DNA from: Clostridiales bacterium
Lineage (GTDB): Bacteria > Bacillota > Clostridia > Christensenellales > Borkfalkiaceae
Assembly (NCBI GenBank): GCA_015055865.1
Contig: SVHK01000002.1
Coordinates: forward strand, 24,308-88,307
Direction of reading: 5' to 3'
DNA length: 64,000 nucleotides
A program made the translations under genes and the position numbers. The notes beneath the pieces are model-generated. The model saw only the letters and a program-made list of their open reading frames with translations. It was not told the DNA's origin and did no database searches. Below are positions 20,953 to 31,327 of the stretch, one piece after another. Position 1 is the stretch's first letter. Each line of letters opens with the position of its first letter.

Positions 20953-22374
20953 ATGGCTAAATTTAATATGAATCCTTTGAAAAATCCAATGCCCTCCCAA
21001 GACCCTGAAGTTAGAAACGGGAACTTTAAGGAAGTTGCGCTCGGTTATACCCCTGAAATGGCGATTGACGAAGCGAAGCGTTGTATCGGTTGTAAAAACC
21101 GTCCTTGCGTAGCGGCTTGTCCCGTCAATATCGATATTCCCGAATTTATTTCCAAAGTAGCGGAAGGGGATTTTGAATCGGCGTACCAAATTATTGCGAA
21201 AGATTCCGCTTTACCTGCGGTTTGCGGTCGCGTTTGTCCCCAAGAAACGCAATGCGAAGGAAAATGTACGCGTGGTATTAAGGCAGGTTGCGAAGCGGTT
21301 GCCATCGGTCGTTTGGAAAGATTCGTTGCCGATTGGCATAACGAAAATTCGAAAGAAACGCCCGTTCAACCCGAAAAGAACGGTCATAAAGTAGCGGTTG
21401 TAGGTAGTGGCCCTGCAGGGCTTACTTGCGCGGGCGACCTTGCAAAACTCGGTTACGACGTAACGGTATACGAAGCGTTGCACGTAGCTGGTGGCGTACT
21501 CGTTTATGGTATTCCCGAATTCCGTTTGCCTAAGGCTATCGTACAAAAGGAAGTGGATAACTTAAAGGCGCTCGGCGTTAAAGTTGAAACGAATATGGTT
21601 ATCGGTCGTGTTATTACGATTGAAGAACTCAAAGACGAATACGGTTACGACGCCGTATTTATCGGTTCGGGTGCAGGACTTCCTAAGTTTATGAATATTC
21701 CTGGCGAGAGCTTGAAAGGGGTATATTCCGCAAACGAATTCTTGACCCGTTCCAATTTAATGAAAGCGTATCGTTTTGATAGCCACACGCCCATTCAACG
21801 TGGTAAGTGCGTAGCGGTCGTAGGCGGTGGTAACGTAGCGATGGACGCGGCGAGAACGGCGAAACGTTTGGGCGCGGAAGTGCATATTATTTATCGTCGT
21901 GGCGAAGAAGAATTGCCTGCTCGTAGGGAAGAAATCGAACACGCGAAAGAAGAAGGTATTATCTTTGATTTATTGACTAATCCTACCAAGATTTTGCCTA
22001 CCGACGTAACCGACCCGCGCGACCCTGCTTACGGTTGGGTAAACGGTATCGAATGTGTCCGTATGGAACTTGGCGAACCGGACGAAAGCGGTCGTCGTTC
22101 CCCTAAAGAAGTGGTGGGTAGCGAATTCGTTATTCCCGTAGATAGCGTAATTATGTCGCTTGGAACGTCTCCGAATCCGTTGTTGAAAGCAACTACTCCC
22201 GGTCTTGAGACCTTGCGCCGTGGTGAAATTGCCGTGGACGAAGTGGGTAAGACTTCGATTGAAGGAGTTTATTGCGGCGGCGACGCTGCGACGGGCGCGG
22301 CTACCGTTATTAAAGCGATGGGCGCAGGTAAGATTGCGGCAAAAGCGATTGACGAATACATTAAAAGCAAATAA
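20953..22374 (+). CDS. gltA: NADPH-dependent glutamate synthase small-chain-like (GltA/NfnB)
   Basis: CIGCKNRPCVAACPVNIDIPEFI, VVGSGPAGLTCAGDLAKLGYDVTVYEA, GGGNVAMDAARTAKRLGA. Confidence 0.93.
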   Translation: MAKFNMNPLKNPMPSQDPEVRNGNFKEVALGYTPEMAIDEAKRCIGCKNRPCVAACPVNIDIPEFISKVAEGDFESAYQIIAKDSALPAVCGRVCPQETQCEGKCTRGIKAGCEAVAIGRLERFVADWHNENSKETPVQPEKNGHKVAVVGSGPAGLTCAGDLAKLGYDVTVYEALHVAGGVLVYGIPEFRLPKAIVQKEVDNLKALGVKVETNMVIGRVITIEELKDEYGYDAVFIGSGAGLPKFMNIPGESLKGVYSANEFLTRSNLMKAYRFDSHTPIQRGKCVAVVGGGNVAMDAARTAKRLGAEVHIIYRRGEEELPARREEIEHAKEEGIIFDLLTNPTKILPTDVTDPRDPAYGWVNGIECVRMELGEPDESGRRSPKEVVGSEFVIPVDSVIMSLGTSPNPLLKATTPGLETLRRGEIAVDEVGKTSIEGVYCGGDAATGAATVIKAMGAGKIAAKAIDEYIKSK

Positions 22375-22437
22375 TAAATAAGAGAAAGAAACAAACGCGA
22401 TTTTTTTCAATCGCGTTTGTTTTATGTGTGTTTAATT

Positions 22438-23670
22438 ATGGAAGTAAAACAAAAAAGGTTAAAATATGCTTGTTATGCGACGAACGTATGTATGTCTATC
22501 GTCGGGAATTTATCCCCTTTATTGTTTTTGACGTTTCGCTCGCTTTACGGGATTTCTTATTCACTTTTAGGGCTTTTAGTACTTGTGAATTTCGTTACGC
22601 AACTTCTCGTCGATTTGGCTTTTTCGTTCTTTTCTCATAAATTCAATATTGCTAAAGCGGTGAAATTTACGCCCATTTTAACGGCGATTGGTTTAGTGAT
22701 TTACGCCCTTTCGCCTTGGATAACGCCAAATGCAGTTTACGTGGGTTTATTAATCGGTACGCTTATTTTTTCTTCGGCAAGTGGTTTTGCGGAAGTTTTA
22801 ATCAGTCCGGTTATTGCGGCGTTACCATCGGAAAATCCCGAGCGCGAAATGAGTAAACTTCATTCCGTTTACGCTTGGGGCGTGGTAATTATCGTTTTAT
22901 TTTGTACTTTGTTTTTGTTGATTTTTAAATCGAAAAATTGGCAATTTTTACCTTTAATTTTAACCGTTATTCCGCTTGTTGCAAGCATATTATTTAGCGG
23001 TACGGCGATACCTAAAATGCAAACGCCCGAAAAGACTTCGGGTGCGTTGACAATGTTAAAAGACAAAAGATTGCTTCTTTCCGTATTTGCAATTTTTTTA
23101 GGAGGTGCAAGCGAATGTACGATGGCGCAATGGTGCTCGGGCTATCTTGAACAAGGGTTAGGCGTACCGAAAGCGTTAGGGGACGTATTCGGCGTGGCGC
23201 TTTTTGCCGTTGCGCTTGGCTTGGGTAGAACCTTGTATGCAAATAAAGGTAAAAATATTGAAAAAATACTTTTAATCGGAAGCATAGGAGCAACGATTTG
23301 TTATTTTGTCGCAAGCGTATCTCCGTTTGCTTTAATCGGGCTTTTAGCGTGCGCTTTGACGGGGTTTTGTACTTCAATGCTTTGGCCGGGTAATTTAATC
23401 GTCGCAGAAAATAGATGCCCTAAAAGCGGTGTGTTTTTATTCGCTATGATGGCGGCAGGAGGGGATTTAGGCGCGTCGGTTGGACCGCAACTCGTAGGCT
23501 TAATAACGGATTTTGCGATTGCTAACCCGAGTTTGGTTTCATTGTCGGAAACGCTTTTACTAACGCCCGAACAATTTGGAATGAAACTTGGTATGCTCGT
23601 TGGAATGATTTTTCCTTTATTATCCATTTTTGTTTGTTTGAAATTTATAAAGACGAAAAATAAAGATTGA
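22438..23670 (+). CDS. MFS transporter
   Basis: 12-TM pattern; start refined to ATG 22438. Confidence 0.8.
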   Translation: MEVKQKRLKYACYATNVCMSIVGNLSPLLFLTFRSLYGISYSLLGLLVLVNFVTQLLVDLAFSFFSHKFNIAKAVKFTPILTAIGLVIYALSPWITPNAVYVGLLIGTLIFSSASGFAEVLISPVIAALPSENPEREMSKLHSVYAWGVVIIVLFCTLFLLIFKSKNWQFLPLILTVIPLVASILFSGTAIPKMQTPEKTSGALTMLKDKRLLLSVFAIFLGGASECTMAQWCSGYLEQGLGVPKALGDVFGVALFAVALGLGRTLYANKGKNIEKILLIGSIGATICYFVASVSPFALIGLLACALTGFCTSMLWPGNLIVAENRCPKSGVFLFAMMAAGGDLGASVGPQLVGLITDFAIANPSLVSLSETLLLTPEQFGMKLGMLVGMIFPLLSIFVCLKFIKTKNKD

Positions 23671-23722
23671 CTTTTTTGAATAACGTGATATAATAAAAAT
23701 ATAAAAAATTAAGGGGGCAGGT

Positions 23723-25081
23723 ATGCAAGAAAATAAGTTTGGTAGACTGAATTGGACGATACTTTTATTGTTTGGATTAATCGGTCAAATCGCTTGGTCG
23801 GTGGAGAATATGTATTTTAACACTTTCGTCTTTGACGAAGTGGATAAAAATCTCGACGCCATTACGTTGATGGTACAATTAAGTGGTATTACGGCGACTA
23901 TCGTAACTTTAATCGCTGGTACTTTGTCGGATAAAATCGGAAATAGGCGTTCGTTTATCTCTTGGGGGTACGCGATTTGGGGGGTAACGGTTGCGCTTTT
24001 CGGGTTTTTATCTCCGCAAACGGTAGGTTCATTATTCGGTGTGGAAGGGGATAAGGCAATCGCTTTGGCGTTGACGCTCGTTATTATATTCGACTGCGTT
24101 ATGACCTTCTTCGGTTCGACGGCGAACGACGCAAGTTTCAACGCTTGGGTAACGGATAACACGAAATCGTCTTACCGTGGTTCGGTTGAAGGAGTATTGT
24201 CCATTTTACCGCTCGTTGCAATGTTAATCGTTGCAGGCGGGTTTGGGATATTAAAAGACGCGTTTGGGTATTCGACTTTGTTTTTAATGCTCGGTATTTT
24301 TATTTCCGCTTGCGGGGTTGCCGGAATATTCTTTGTGAAAGATAGCCCGTGTCTTAAAAAGAACGGCAATTTTAAAGATATTATTTACGGGTTTAAACCG
24401 AGCGTAGTTAAAGGGAATAAGCCGTTTTATTTAACGCTTTGCGTTATCGGTATGTACGGTATCGCTTGTCAAATTTTTATGCCGTATTTAATTATTTATA
24501 TGAGCACGTATTTGTCGTTTACAACGATAGAATATAGCGTTGTGTTCGGGCTTGCTATCGTACTCGGGGCAGGTTTGAATTTATATTTGACTCGGCTCTC
24601 CGATAAAAAAGACAAAATTAAAATGATTTATTTGGCTGCGACGATTTTTATGCTGGGGCTTCTTGGAATGTATTTCACCCAAGGCGAGAATAAGACGCTT
24701 CTTTTAATCTTTTTCGGTTTATTTGGTTTCGTTATGATTTCGGGGAACATTTTAATTTCCGCGCTCTGCGGTTCGACTTTGCGCGATTATACTCCCGCGG
24801 GCGTAGTAGGAAAATTGCAAGGGGTTAGAATGGTATTTAGCGTGCTCATTCCGATGGTGTTCGGACCGATGATTGGGAACGCGATTAATAAGGCGAGAAA
24901 CGTACCCTTGCCCGGCGACGGCTTGACTGCCGACGCTATGACGACGCAATACATACCCGCGCCCGAAATTTTTTTGGCGGCGACGATTATGACGGCGTTC
25001 GTGTTCGTCGTATTACCGATATTACAAAAGGCGATTGAAAAGAAAAAGAGCGATTTAGACAACGAAAAAGGAGAGAGTTAA
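23723..25081 (+). CDS. MFS transporter (sugar transporter-like)
   Basis: Multi-TM, TLIAGTLSDKIGNRRSFISWG; cotranscribed with GH2. Confidence 0.85.
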   Translation: MQENKFGRLNWTILLLFGLIGQIAWSVENMYFNTFVFDEVDKNLDAITLMVQLSGITATIVTLIAGTLSDKIGNRRSFISWGYAIWGVTVALFGFLSPQTVGSLFGVEGDKAIALALTLVIIFDCVMTFFGSTANDASFNAWVTDNTKSSYRGSVEGVLSILPLVAMLIVAGGFGILKDAFGYSTLFLMLGIFISACGVAGIFFVKDSPCLKKNGNFKDIIYGFKPSVVKGNKPFYLTLCVIGMYGIACQIFMPYLIIYMSTYLSFTTIEYSVVFGLAIVLGAGLNLYLTRLSDKKDKIKMIYLAATIFMLGLLGMYFTQGENKTLLLIFFGLFGFVMISGNILISALCGSTLRDYTPAGVVGKLQGVRMVFSVLIPMVFGPMIGNAINKARNVPLPGDGLTADAMTTQYIPAPEIFLAATIMTAFVFVVLPILQKAIEKKKSDLDNEKGES

Positions 25082-25082
25082 A

Positions 25083-26807
25083 ATGCGTTTAAAAACGGAT
25101 TACGAGGTCGGAAATATTCCGCATTCGGAGTACCCCCGTCCGCAATTACGACGGGAAAATTGGTTGTGTTTGAACGGCGAATGGTCGTTTGCAAAAGTAA
25201 AACAAGCGGAAGAAGTAAGCGTCTTTAGCGAGACAATTCTCGTGCCCTTTTCGCCTGAAACGCTTAATAGCGGAATTGCTGAAGGATTTAAACTTAACGA
25301 CGACGAGAAACTCGTTTACGAGCGTGAAGTTTTTTTGGACGAGAATTTGTTAAAAGGAGTAACTTTACTCCATTTCGGCGCGGTTGACCAAGAATGTGAA
25401 GTCTTTTTTAACGGCGTTTCCGTTTGTAAGCACAAAGGTGGTTATACTCCTTTTAGCGCGGATATAACGGAAAACGCCAAACTCGGTAAGAACGTTTTAA
25501 GGGTCGAATGCGTAGATTATATAGAAAAATCGAGTGGAGCGCGCGGAAAACAAAGCTCTACTCCGAAAGAGATTTGGTACACCCCCCAAAGCGGTATTTG
25601 GCAAACGGTTTGGTTGGAGAGCGCGCCGAAAGAGTATATTCAAGATTTGAGAATTTACACGAACGCAAAAGATAAAAGCGTAACGTTGCTTTCTCAGTTT
25701 AACGGGAAACAAACGGTACGGGTTTATGATGACGATAAGGAAATTATTTGCGAAAGTTTTGATAACAAAACGATTTCGTTAGAGTACGATTTCGAGCTTT
25801 GGTCACCTGAAAATCCCAAGCTTTACGATTTTACGATTGAAACGGAGAGCGGTGATAAAATTTTTTCTTATTTTGGCGTTCGCTCGTTCGGTATGGGCAA
25901 AGACGAAAACGGTACGCCAAGGCTTTTCTTGAACGGTAAACCTTATTTTTATAACGGAATTTTAGACCAAGGTTATTGGTCGGACGGGCTTTTGACTTAT
26001 CCTTGCGACCAGGCGATTATTGACGAACTTAAAATTTTAAAGTCGATGGGCTTTACGATGATAAGAAAACATATCAAGATAGAGCCGATGCGTTGGTATT
26101 ATCATTGCGATAGATTGGGTTTAACCGTTTGGCAGGATTTCGTCAACGGCGGTGGTGAATATAAGTTTACGCACATTGCGCTTTTTCCCTTTTTAGGATT
26201 TCATCATAAAGACGACGATTATAAATTCTTCGCACGTGAAAACGAAGGGGGCAGGGTTGAGTTTTTGAACGCAGTTGACGAAACTTTAAACGCGCTCAAG
26301 AACTGTACGTCGATTGCTTGTTGGGTGCCCTTTAACGAAGGCTGGGGGCAGTTTGATTCGGCGTTGGTTACGGAAAAAGTATTGGCGTTTGACGATAGCC
26401 GTATCGTTGATTCCGTTAGTGGTTGGCACGACCAAGGCAAGGATAAAACGCTTTTAAAAAGTTTGCATACCTATTATACGCCCTTGCGCGTTCCCAAGGA
26501 TTCTCGACCCGTCGTTTTAAGCGAGTTCGGTGGGTATTCTTTGAAAACGGAAGGACACGTGTTCAGTGATAAAGAGTTTGGATATAAAGTCTTTAAAACG
26601 CAAGGCGAATTTGTTTCGGCAATGAAGAAATTGTATTTAAAGAAATTAAAGCCTTTGATAAAAAAAGGACTTTGCGCCTGCGTTTATACGCAAGTTTCCG
26701 ACGTGGAAGAAGAAATCAACGGGCTTATAACGTTCGATAGAAAAGTTGTAAAAATGCCGATTGAAGAAATGAAAAAACTTAACGACGAAATTAATAAAGA
26801 ATTGTAA
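25083..26807 (+). CDS. glycoside hydrolase family 2 protein
   Basis: YPRPQLRRENWLCLNGEWSFA, GFTMIRKHIKIEPMRWYYHCDRLGLTVWQDF, VPFNEGWGQFDS. Confidence 0.92.
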   Translation: MRLKTDYEVGNIPHSEYPRPQLRRENWLCLNGEWSFAKVKQAEEVSVFSETILVPFSPETLNSGIAEGFKLNDDEKLVYEREVFLDENLLKGVTLLHFGAVDQECEVFFNGVSVCKHKGGYTPFSADITENAKLGKNVLRVECVDYIEKSSGARGKQSSTPKEIWYTPQSGIWQTVWLESAPKEYIQDLRIYTNAKDKSVTLLSQFNGKQTVRVYDDDKEIICESFDNKTISLEYDFELWSPENPKLYDFTIETESGDKIFSYFGVRSFGMGKDENGTPRLFLNGKPYFYNGILDQGYWSDGLLTYPCDQAIIDELKILKSMGFTMIRKHIKIEPMRWYYHCDRLGLTVWQDFVNGGGEYKFTHIALFPFLGFHHKDDDYKFFARENEGGRVEFLNAVDETLNALKNCTSIACWVPFNEGWGQFDSALVTEKVLAFDDSRIVDSVSGWHDQGKDKTLLKSLHTYYTPLRVPKDSRPVVLSEFGGYSLKTEGHVFSDKEFGYKVFKTQGEFVSAMKKLYLKKLKPLIKKGLCACVYTQVSDVEEEINGLITFDRKVVKMPIEEMKKLNDEINKEL

Positions 26808-26823
26808 GAAAAATGTAAAAAAT

Positions 26824-26858
26824 AACGGCTCCGAATCTTTTTCGGAGCCGTTAAAATT
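26824..26858. terminator. bidirectional terminator between convergent GH2 and PRTase
   Basis: AACGGCTCCGAA/TTCGGAGCCGTT. Confidence 0.85.
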
Positions 26859-26868
26859 TATAACTGAA

Positions 26869-27411
26869 TTAGAAAAGGGGAAGGGGTTTTAAATAAATAA
26901 CGTCTGCACGGTTCGCCGCTTCGCCTTCCGCGAGAACGAACGCTTTTTTATGGATAATTCCGCCCGCTTTTTCAACGATTGCTTCAAGACCTGAGAGCGA
27001 CGCGCCCGTTGAAACTACGTCGTCCACGATGCCCACTTTTTTACCTTTCAAAAGCTCAACGTCGTGTTTGGATAAGTACATTTTTTGTTCTTTGCCCGTC
27101 GTGATAGACGATTCAATATCAACGCTAATACCGTCTTGCATATAGAGTTTTTTGCTCTTTCTTGCAACGGCGTAATAGCGTTGGTTGAGTTCTCTTGCGA
27201 TACAATGGGTCAGTTGTAAACCTTTGGATTCCGCGGTAATAAGAACTTCGCAATCTGCAAGCTTAGGCGCGAGTTGTTTTGCGACGTGTTCAGTTAGTGC
27301 GCTATCGCCGTGTAAATTAAAGAACGCAATTTTGATTCCGCTCGGTAAAGGAAGAATGGGAAGGTTTGCCTCGAATCCGTCAAAATCAATCGTGTAAAAT
27401 TCTTGTTCCAT
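26869..27411 (-). CDS. phosphoribosyltransferase family protein (adenine/xanthine PRTase-like)
   Basis: VGIVDDVVSTGASLSGLEAIVEKAGG PRPP loop. Confidence 0.85.
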   Translation of the reverse strand: MEQEFYTIDFDGFEANLPILPLPSGIKIAFFNLHGDSALTEHVAKQLAPKLADCEVLITAESKGLQLTHCIARELNQRYYAVARKSKKLYMQDGISVDIESSITTGKEQKMYLSKHDVELLKGKKVGIVDDVVSTGASLSGLEAIVEKAGGIIHKKAFVLAEGEAANRADVIYLKPLPLF

Positions 27412-27615
27412 TATTAAAACTCCTATAATTTTCTTTCGTATGGTTGCTTACCGAATTTATTATACCACTTTCTCTCAAAAAAGTAAATAGTTTTTAAAAA
27501 ATAAAAGTTTTTTTTGGGAAATTTTTGCTTGCGGAAAGACGTTGGGATTATGCTGACTTAGTTGTGATGAGTTGACTTTTTTCTGAGTTCGTGGTAGAAT
27601 AATTAAAAAGGAGAG

Positions 27616-28257
27616 TTGGTCGTGAGCGAAATTACTTCAATAACCCCACAAGTCAAAGATAAGACCCGTTGTAACGTTTATCTCGACGGGCGGTTTTATT
27701 GCGGTTTGAAATTTGAAACGGTGGTAAAAAACCGATTAAAAGTCGGTATGAACGTAAGTGAAAAATTTATGAACGAAATACAGCTCGATAGCGAAAAATC
27801 GGCAGCGCTTGAAAAGACGTTCGTTTTTATTACCACTAGCGCAAAAACGGAAAAGCAAATTCGCGATTATTTATACAAAAAAGGATATTTGCCTGCCGTA
27901 GTGAATTACGTTTTAGATAAAATGCGTGATTATCGCTACGTGGACGATTTGGATTACGCGCAAAGCTACGTAGGAAACGTTGGAGCAAGAAAGGGTAAAC
28001 GTCTTATAAAAATGGAACTTTTTAAAAAAGGTATTTCTAAAGAAAATATTGAAAATGCTTTGGAAACGTTACAAGAAGACGACCAAGAAAGCGCGGCGAT
28101 TGGGATTTTAAATAAATATATGCGCTCAAAAGAGCCGACGAGAGAAAATATTGCGAAAGCTTATCGATATTTAATGAGTAAAGGCTTTGATTACGATACG
28201 GCGAAAAAGGCGATTGAACAATTTGGTTCGCTTGATGAAGAAAGGGAGTATGAATGA
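27616..28257 (+). CDS. recX: regulatory protein RecX
   Basis: RecX helical repeats (TEKQIRDYLYKKGY; YAQSYVGNVGARKGKRLIKMELFKKGI); start may be GTG 27622. Confidence 0.85.
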   Translation: MVVSEITSITPQVKDKTRCNVYLDGRFYCGLKFETVVKNRLKVGMNVSEKFMNEIQLDSEKSAALEKTFVFITTSAKTEKQIRDYLYKKGYLPAVVNYVLDKMRDYRYVDDLDYAQSYVGNVGARKGKRLIKMELFKKGISKENIENALETLQEDDQESAAIGILNKYMRSKEPTRENIAKAYRYLMSKGFDYDTAKKAIEQFGSLDEEREYE

Positions 28258-28943
28258 AAATAATCCGTTTTGACGAAATTAATTCCACGAACGAGTATGC
28301 CAAAAAATTGCAAGAATATGACGAAAACGTCTTTATTCTTGCGAAAAAACAAACGAGTGGAAAAGGTACGAAGGGTCGGTCGTTTTCTTCAAATGAAGGG
28401 GGCGTGTATTTGACGAAAGTTTGTATTCATTCGAATTTTTTGGCGAAAGACGCGTTTTTAATTATGGCAAGAACTGCGGTGGCAGTTTGTAAGACGCTTG
28501 AAGATTTTTCGCTTTCGCCAAAGATAAAATGGGCGAACGACGTGTTCGTATCCAATAAGAAAATTTGCGGAATTTTAATTGAAAACGTGTTTTCGGGAAA
28601 ACGAATCGTCCGTTCGATTATCGGCGTAGGATTAAACGTAAATAACGCTTTGCCGGAAGAATTGGAAAAATGCGCGACGACGATGCAACTTGAAAAGAAC
28701 GAACCGCTTGATTTTCAAGCGGTTGAAAATAAATTGATTGCCTACTTGAATGAAGAATTCTCTATGGAAGAATATTTGAAACGCGTAGGTTATTTGAACG
28801 AAGAAATAACGTTTGTTGAGAACGGAAAAGGGTTTCTTGCAGTTGCCGTGCGAGTGGAAAACGACGGGGGATTGGTTGTTGAAACGAGCGACGGCGAAAG
28901 AAAAGTTTACACGGGAGAAGTTTCATTAAGGTTGAAAAGATGA
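28254..28943 (+). CDS. birA: biotin--[acetyl-CoA-carboxylase] ligase
   Basis: DEINSTNEYAKKL, QTSGKGTKGRSFSSNEGGVYLT, KWANDVFVSNKKICGILIE. Confidence 0.92.
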   Translation: MKIIRFDEINSTNEYAKKLQEYDENVFILAKKQTSGKGTKGRSFSSNEGGVYLTKVCIHSNFLAKDAFLIMARTAVAVCKTLEDFSLSPKIKWANDVFVSNKKICGILIENVFSGKRIVRSIIGVGLNVNNALPEELEKCATTMQLEKNEPLDFQAVENKLIAYLNEEFSMEEYLKRVGYLNEEITFVENGKGFLAVAVRVENDGGLVVETSDGERKVYTGEVSLRLKR

Positions 28944-30433
28944 GATATTTATTGACAAACGAACAAATGCGAAAGGCGGACGAGTTTGCGATGCAAAATA
29001 CGCCGGCCTTGCTTTTAATGGAACGGGCAGGTAAAGCTCTTGCGGAAAAAATTAGACGCTTAAACGTGAAAGGCAACGTGCTTTGCGTATGTGGTGGCGG
29101 TAATAACGGTGGCGACGGATTCGTTTGCGCGCGGTATTTGTTGGAATTGGGGTTCCCTATTTCCGTCTTTTGCAATGCGAAAAAATTTAGCCAAGAAACG
29201 GAAATTAACAAACGTAAGTATTTAAAAACGGGTGGAAAAATCGTAGAAGAATTGCCAAATTTAAACGTGGATTTGCTCGTCGATTGCTTGCTTGGTACGG
29301 GTTTTAAGGGTGAGTTAAAGGAAGAAAGCAAACGAATTATTGAAAAAATAAATCTTTTGAAAGCGCAGGGCGCGTATGTGCTTTCCGCGGACGTACCGTC
29401 TGGGCTTGGGGATAACGGACTTTCTAAAGTAAGCGTTTTAGCGAATGAAACGCTTTGTGTTGGACAAGAAAAGCTTGCGCTTAGATTGTTGGATGGATTG
29501 GATTGTAGCGGAAAGGTTTCTACTATGGATATTGGTATTGACGTTTTAGAAATCGAGAAGAAGAATTACGTGACGGCAATCGAAAAGCAAGACGTAAAAG
29601 AACGGTTGCCTAAAAGAAAACGTAATTCGCATAAAGGCTCTTTCGGTAAAGTCGCTGTTGTGGGCGGTAGTTTGAAATACACGGGCGCGCCCTATCTTTC
29701 CGCTCTTTCCGCCTTGCGTAGCGGGGTTGGTTATACTGCGCTATTTGTTCCAAACGGAATAGCGGAATATTATATTTTAAAAGCGCCTGAAATTTTACTT
29801 GAACGGTTAAACGGTGGGGGCAGTATCGAGTTTAACGAAAAAGATTTTGAAAAAATGCTCGATTACGGTGCCGTTTGCTTTGGAATGGGATTGGGCGAAA
29901 GTGAAGATGTGTGTAAAGGCGTAGAATATTTGCTTGAAAATTATACGGGAAAACTAGTTTTAGATGCGGACGGGTTGAATAGTTTGGCGAAATTTGGTTC
30001 AACGAAATGCTTTTTAAATAAAAAATGCGAAGTACTCGTTACTCCGCACGTTAAGGAGTTTTCAAGACTTACTTCGCTTTCAGTAGAAGAAATTTTAAAC
30101 GATTGCGTCGCGCAGGCAAAGACTTTTGCAAAAGAAAAGAACGTGACATTACTTTTAAAGGGCGCATCGACGATTATTACGGATGGGAATAAAACGATTT
30201 TGAATCTTGCCGGTTGTTCCGCGCAAGCAAAAGGCGGTACGGGTGACGTGCTGGCTGGGGTAATAGGCGGACTTTGCGCGCAAGGGCTTTCTATATTTGA
30301 CGCTGGAGCGTGCGGTAGTTATCTCGTAGGTATATCGGCGGAAATAGCAAGTCAAGAACTTTCTTGTTATTCGGCGTTACCAAGTGATTTTATTCAAAAT
30401 ATAGGAAAAGCATTTAAGTATATAAACGAATAA
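28940..30433 (+). CDS. nnr: bifunctional NAD(P)H-hydrate epimerase/dehydratase
   Basis: CGGGNNGGDGFVCARYL; GTGDVLAGVIGGLCAQG; ADGLN. Confidence 0.93.
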   Translation: MRYLLTNEQMRKADEFAMQNTPALLLMERAGKALAEKIRRLNVKGNVLCVCGGGNNGGDGFVCARYLLELGFPISVFCNAKKFSQETEINKRKYLKTGGKIVEELPNLNVDLLVDCLLGTGFKGELKEESKRIIEKINLLKAQGAYVLSADVPSGLGDNGLSKVSVLANETLCVGQEKLALRLLDGLDCSGKVSTMDIGIDVLEIEKKNYVTAIEKQDVKERLPKRKRNSHKGSFGKVAVVGGSLKYTGAPYLSALSALRSGVGYTALFVPNGIAEYYILKAPEILLERLNGGGSIEFNEKDFEKMLDYGAVCFGMGLGESEDVCKGVEYLLENYTGKLVLDADGLNSLAKFGSTKCFLNKKCEVLVTPHVKEFSRLTSLSVEEILNDCVAQAKTFAKEKNVTLLLKGASTIITDGNKTILNLAGCSAQAKGGTGDVLAGVIGGLCAQGLSIFDAGACGSYLVGISAEIASQELSCYSALPSDFIQNIGKAFKYINE

Positions 30434-30440
30434 ATCCGTA

Positions 30441-31232
30441 TTATCGGTAACCGAAAATACGGACGAATACGGAAGTAAGAAGCAGTAAACAACCGCTGAT
30501 GACGTAATAGGCGGGATAGGGGATAAAGACGGAGCTTGCCAAAATCATCGCGCCCCCCGAAAAGAAACGTTTAGAGTTGCTTTTTGCGAATGCGATATTT
30601 CGTTTTTTGCGTTTTACGGGCATAGCCGTTTTTATCGGGTATTCTTTAGGAATTGAGTCGTTGCTTTTTAAGGCTTTATATAATTTGTTTCCGTCGATAT
30701 TTAAAATTCCGAGTTTCTCTATCAAGCTTTGCGCTTCTAAAGTCGCTTTATCAAATAAAAGTACGGGTGCGGGTTCTTGTTTGAGTTTAGGGTAAAAACG
30801 TGCAATATCGTCGCAGGTAATTTCGTTAAATTTAAAAATCGGAAAAAACGCGTAGCCTTGTAAAAAAAGTTTGCTTAAATTGTTTTCGTCTTTCTTTTGC
30901 GCGTATTCGTTGGTGGTGTTCGGAGCGTTGAGTAGGCTTAAAAGGAAAGGAAGTATAGGTTTGAAAAAATTAATAATTTCTTCTTCCGTTGCGAGTTTTA
31001 AATAAAAACAAAGCGACTCTTTTTCGTCTTCTTCCGATTTTTTCAAAGCAAAAAGTTCGCGTTTCTTTTTTAAATACAAAGATAATAGATAGCTTCCAGC
31101 AAGTCCGAATGAAACGGACAAAATCAAAGAAAAAATAAGCGGTATTTTGAAATATCGCAATAAGAATAAAGCGCAAAAACCAAGAAAGGCAAAGGTAAAA
31201 ATAAGGTCTGAATAATAAGCGGATTTTTTCAT
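30441..31232 (-). CDS. hypothetical membrane protein
   Basis: N- and C-terminal TM pairs; no recognised family. Confidence 0.55.
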   Translation of the reverse strand: MKKSAYYSDLIFTFAFLGFCALFLLRYFKIPLIFSLILSVSFGLAGSYLLSLYLKKKRELFALKKSEEDEKESLCFYLKLATEEEIINFFKPILPFLLSLLNAPNTTNEYAQKKDENNLSKLFLQGYAFFPIFKFNEITCDDIARFYPKLKQEPAPVLLFDKATLEAQSLIEKLGILNIDGNKLYKALKSNDSIPKEYPIKTAMPVKRKKRNIAFAKSNSKRFFSGGAMILASSVFIPYPAYYVISGCLLLLTSVFVRIFGYR

Positions 31233-31327
31233 ATTTTAATTTTTGCCGAAAAAACACCGTTTTAAACTTGAAAAACGGCGGAAAATATAGTATAATGTAG
31301 GAAATGAAGTCAAGGAGAAAGGTATAG

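Noticed and set aside
26340-26360. GGGGGCAGTTT in the GH2 gene as another copy of the GGGGCAGG motif
   Set aside because: Lacks the final GG and is explained by the conserved protein motif EGWGQF
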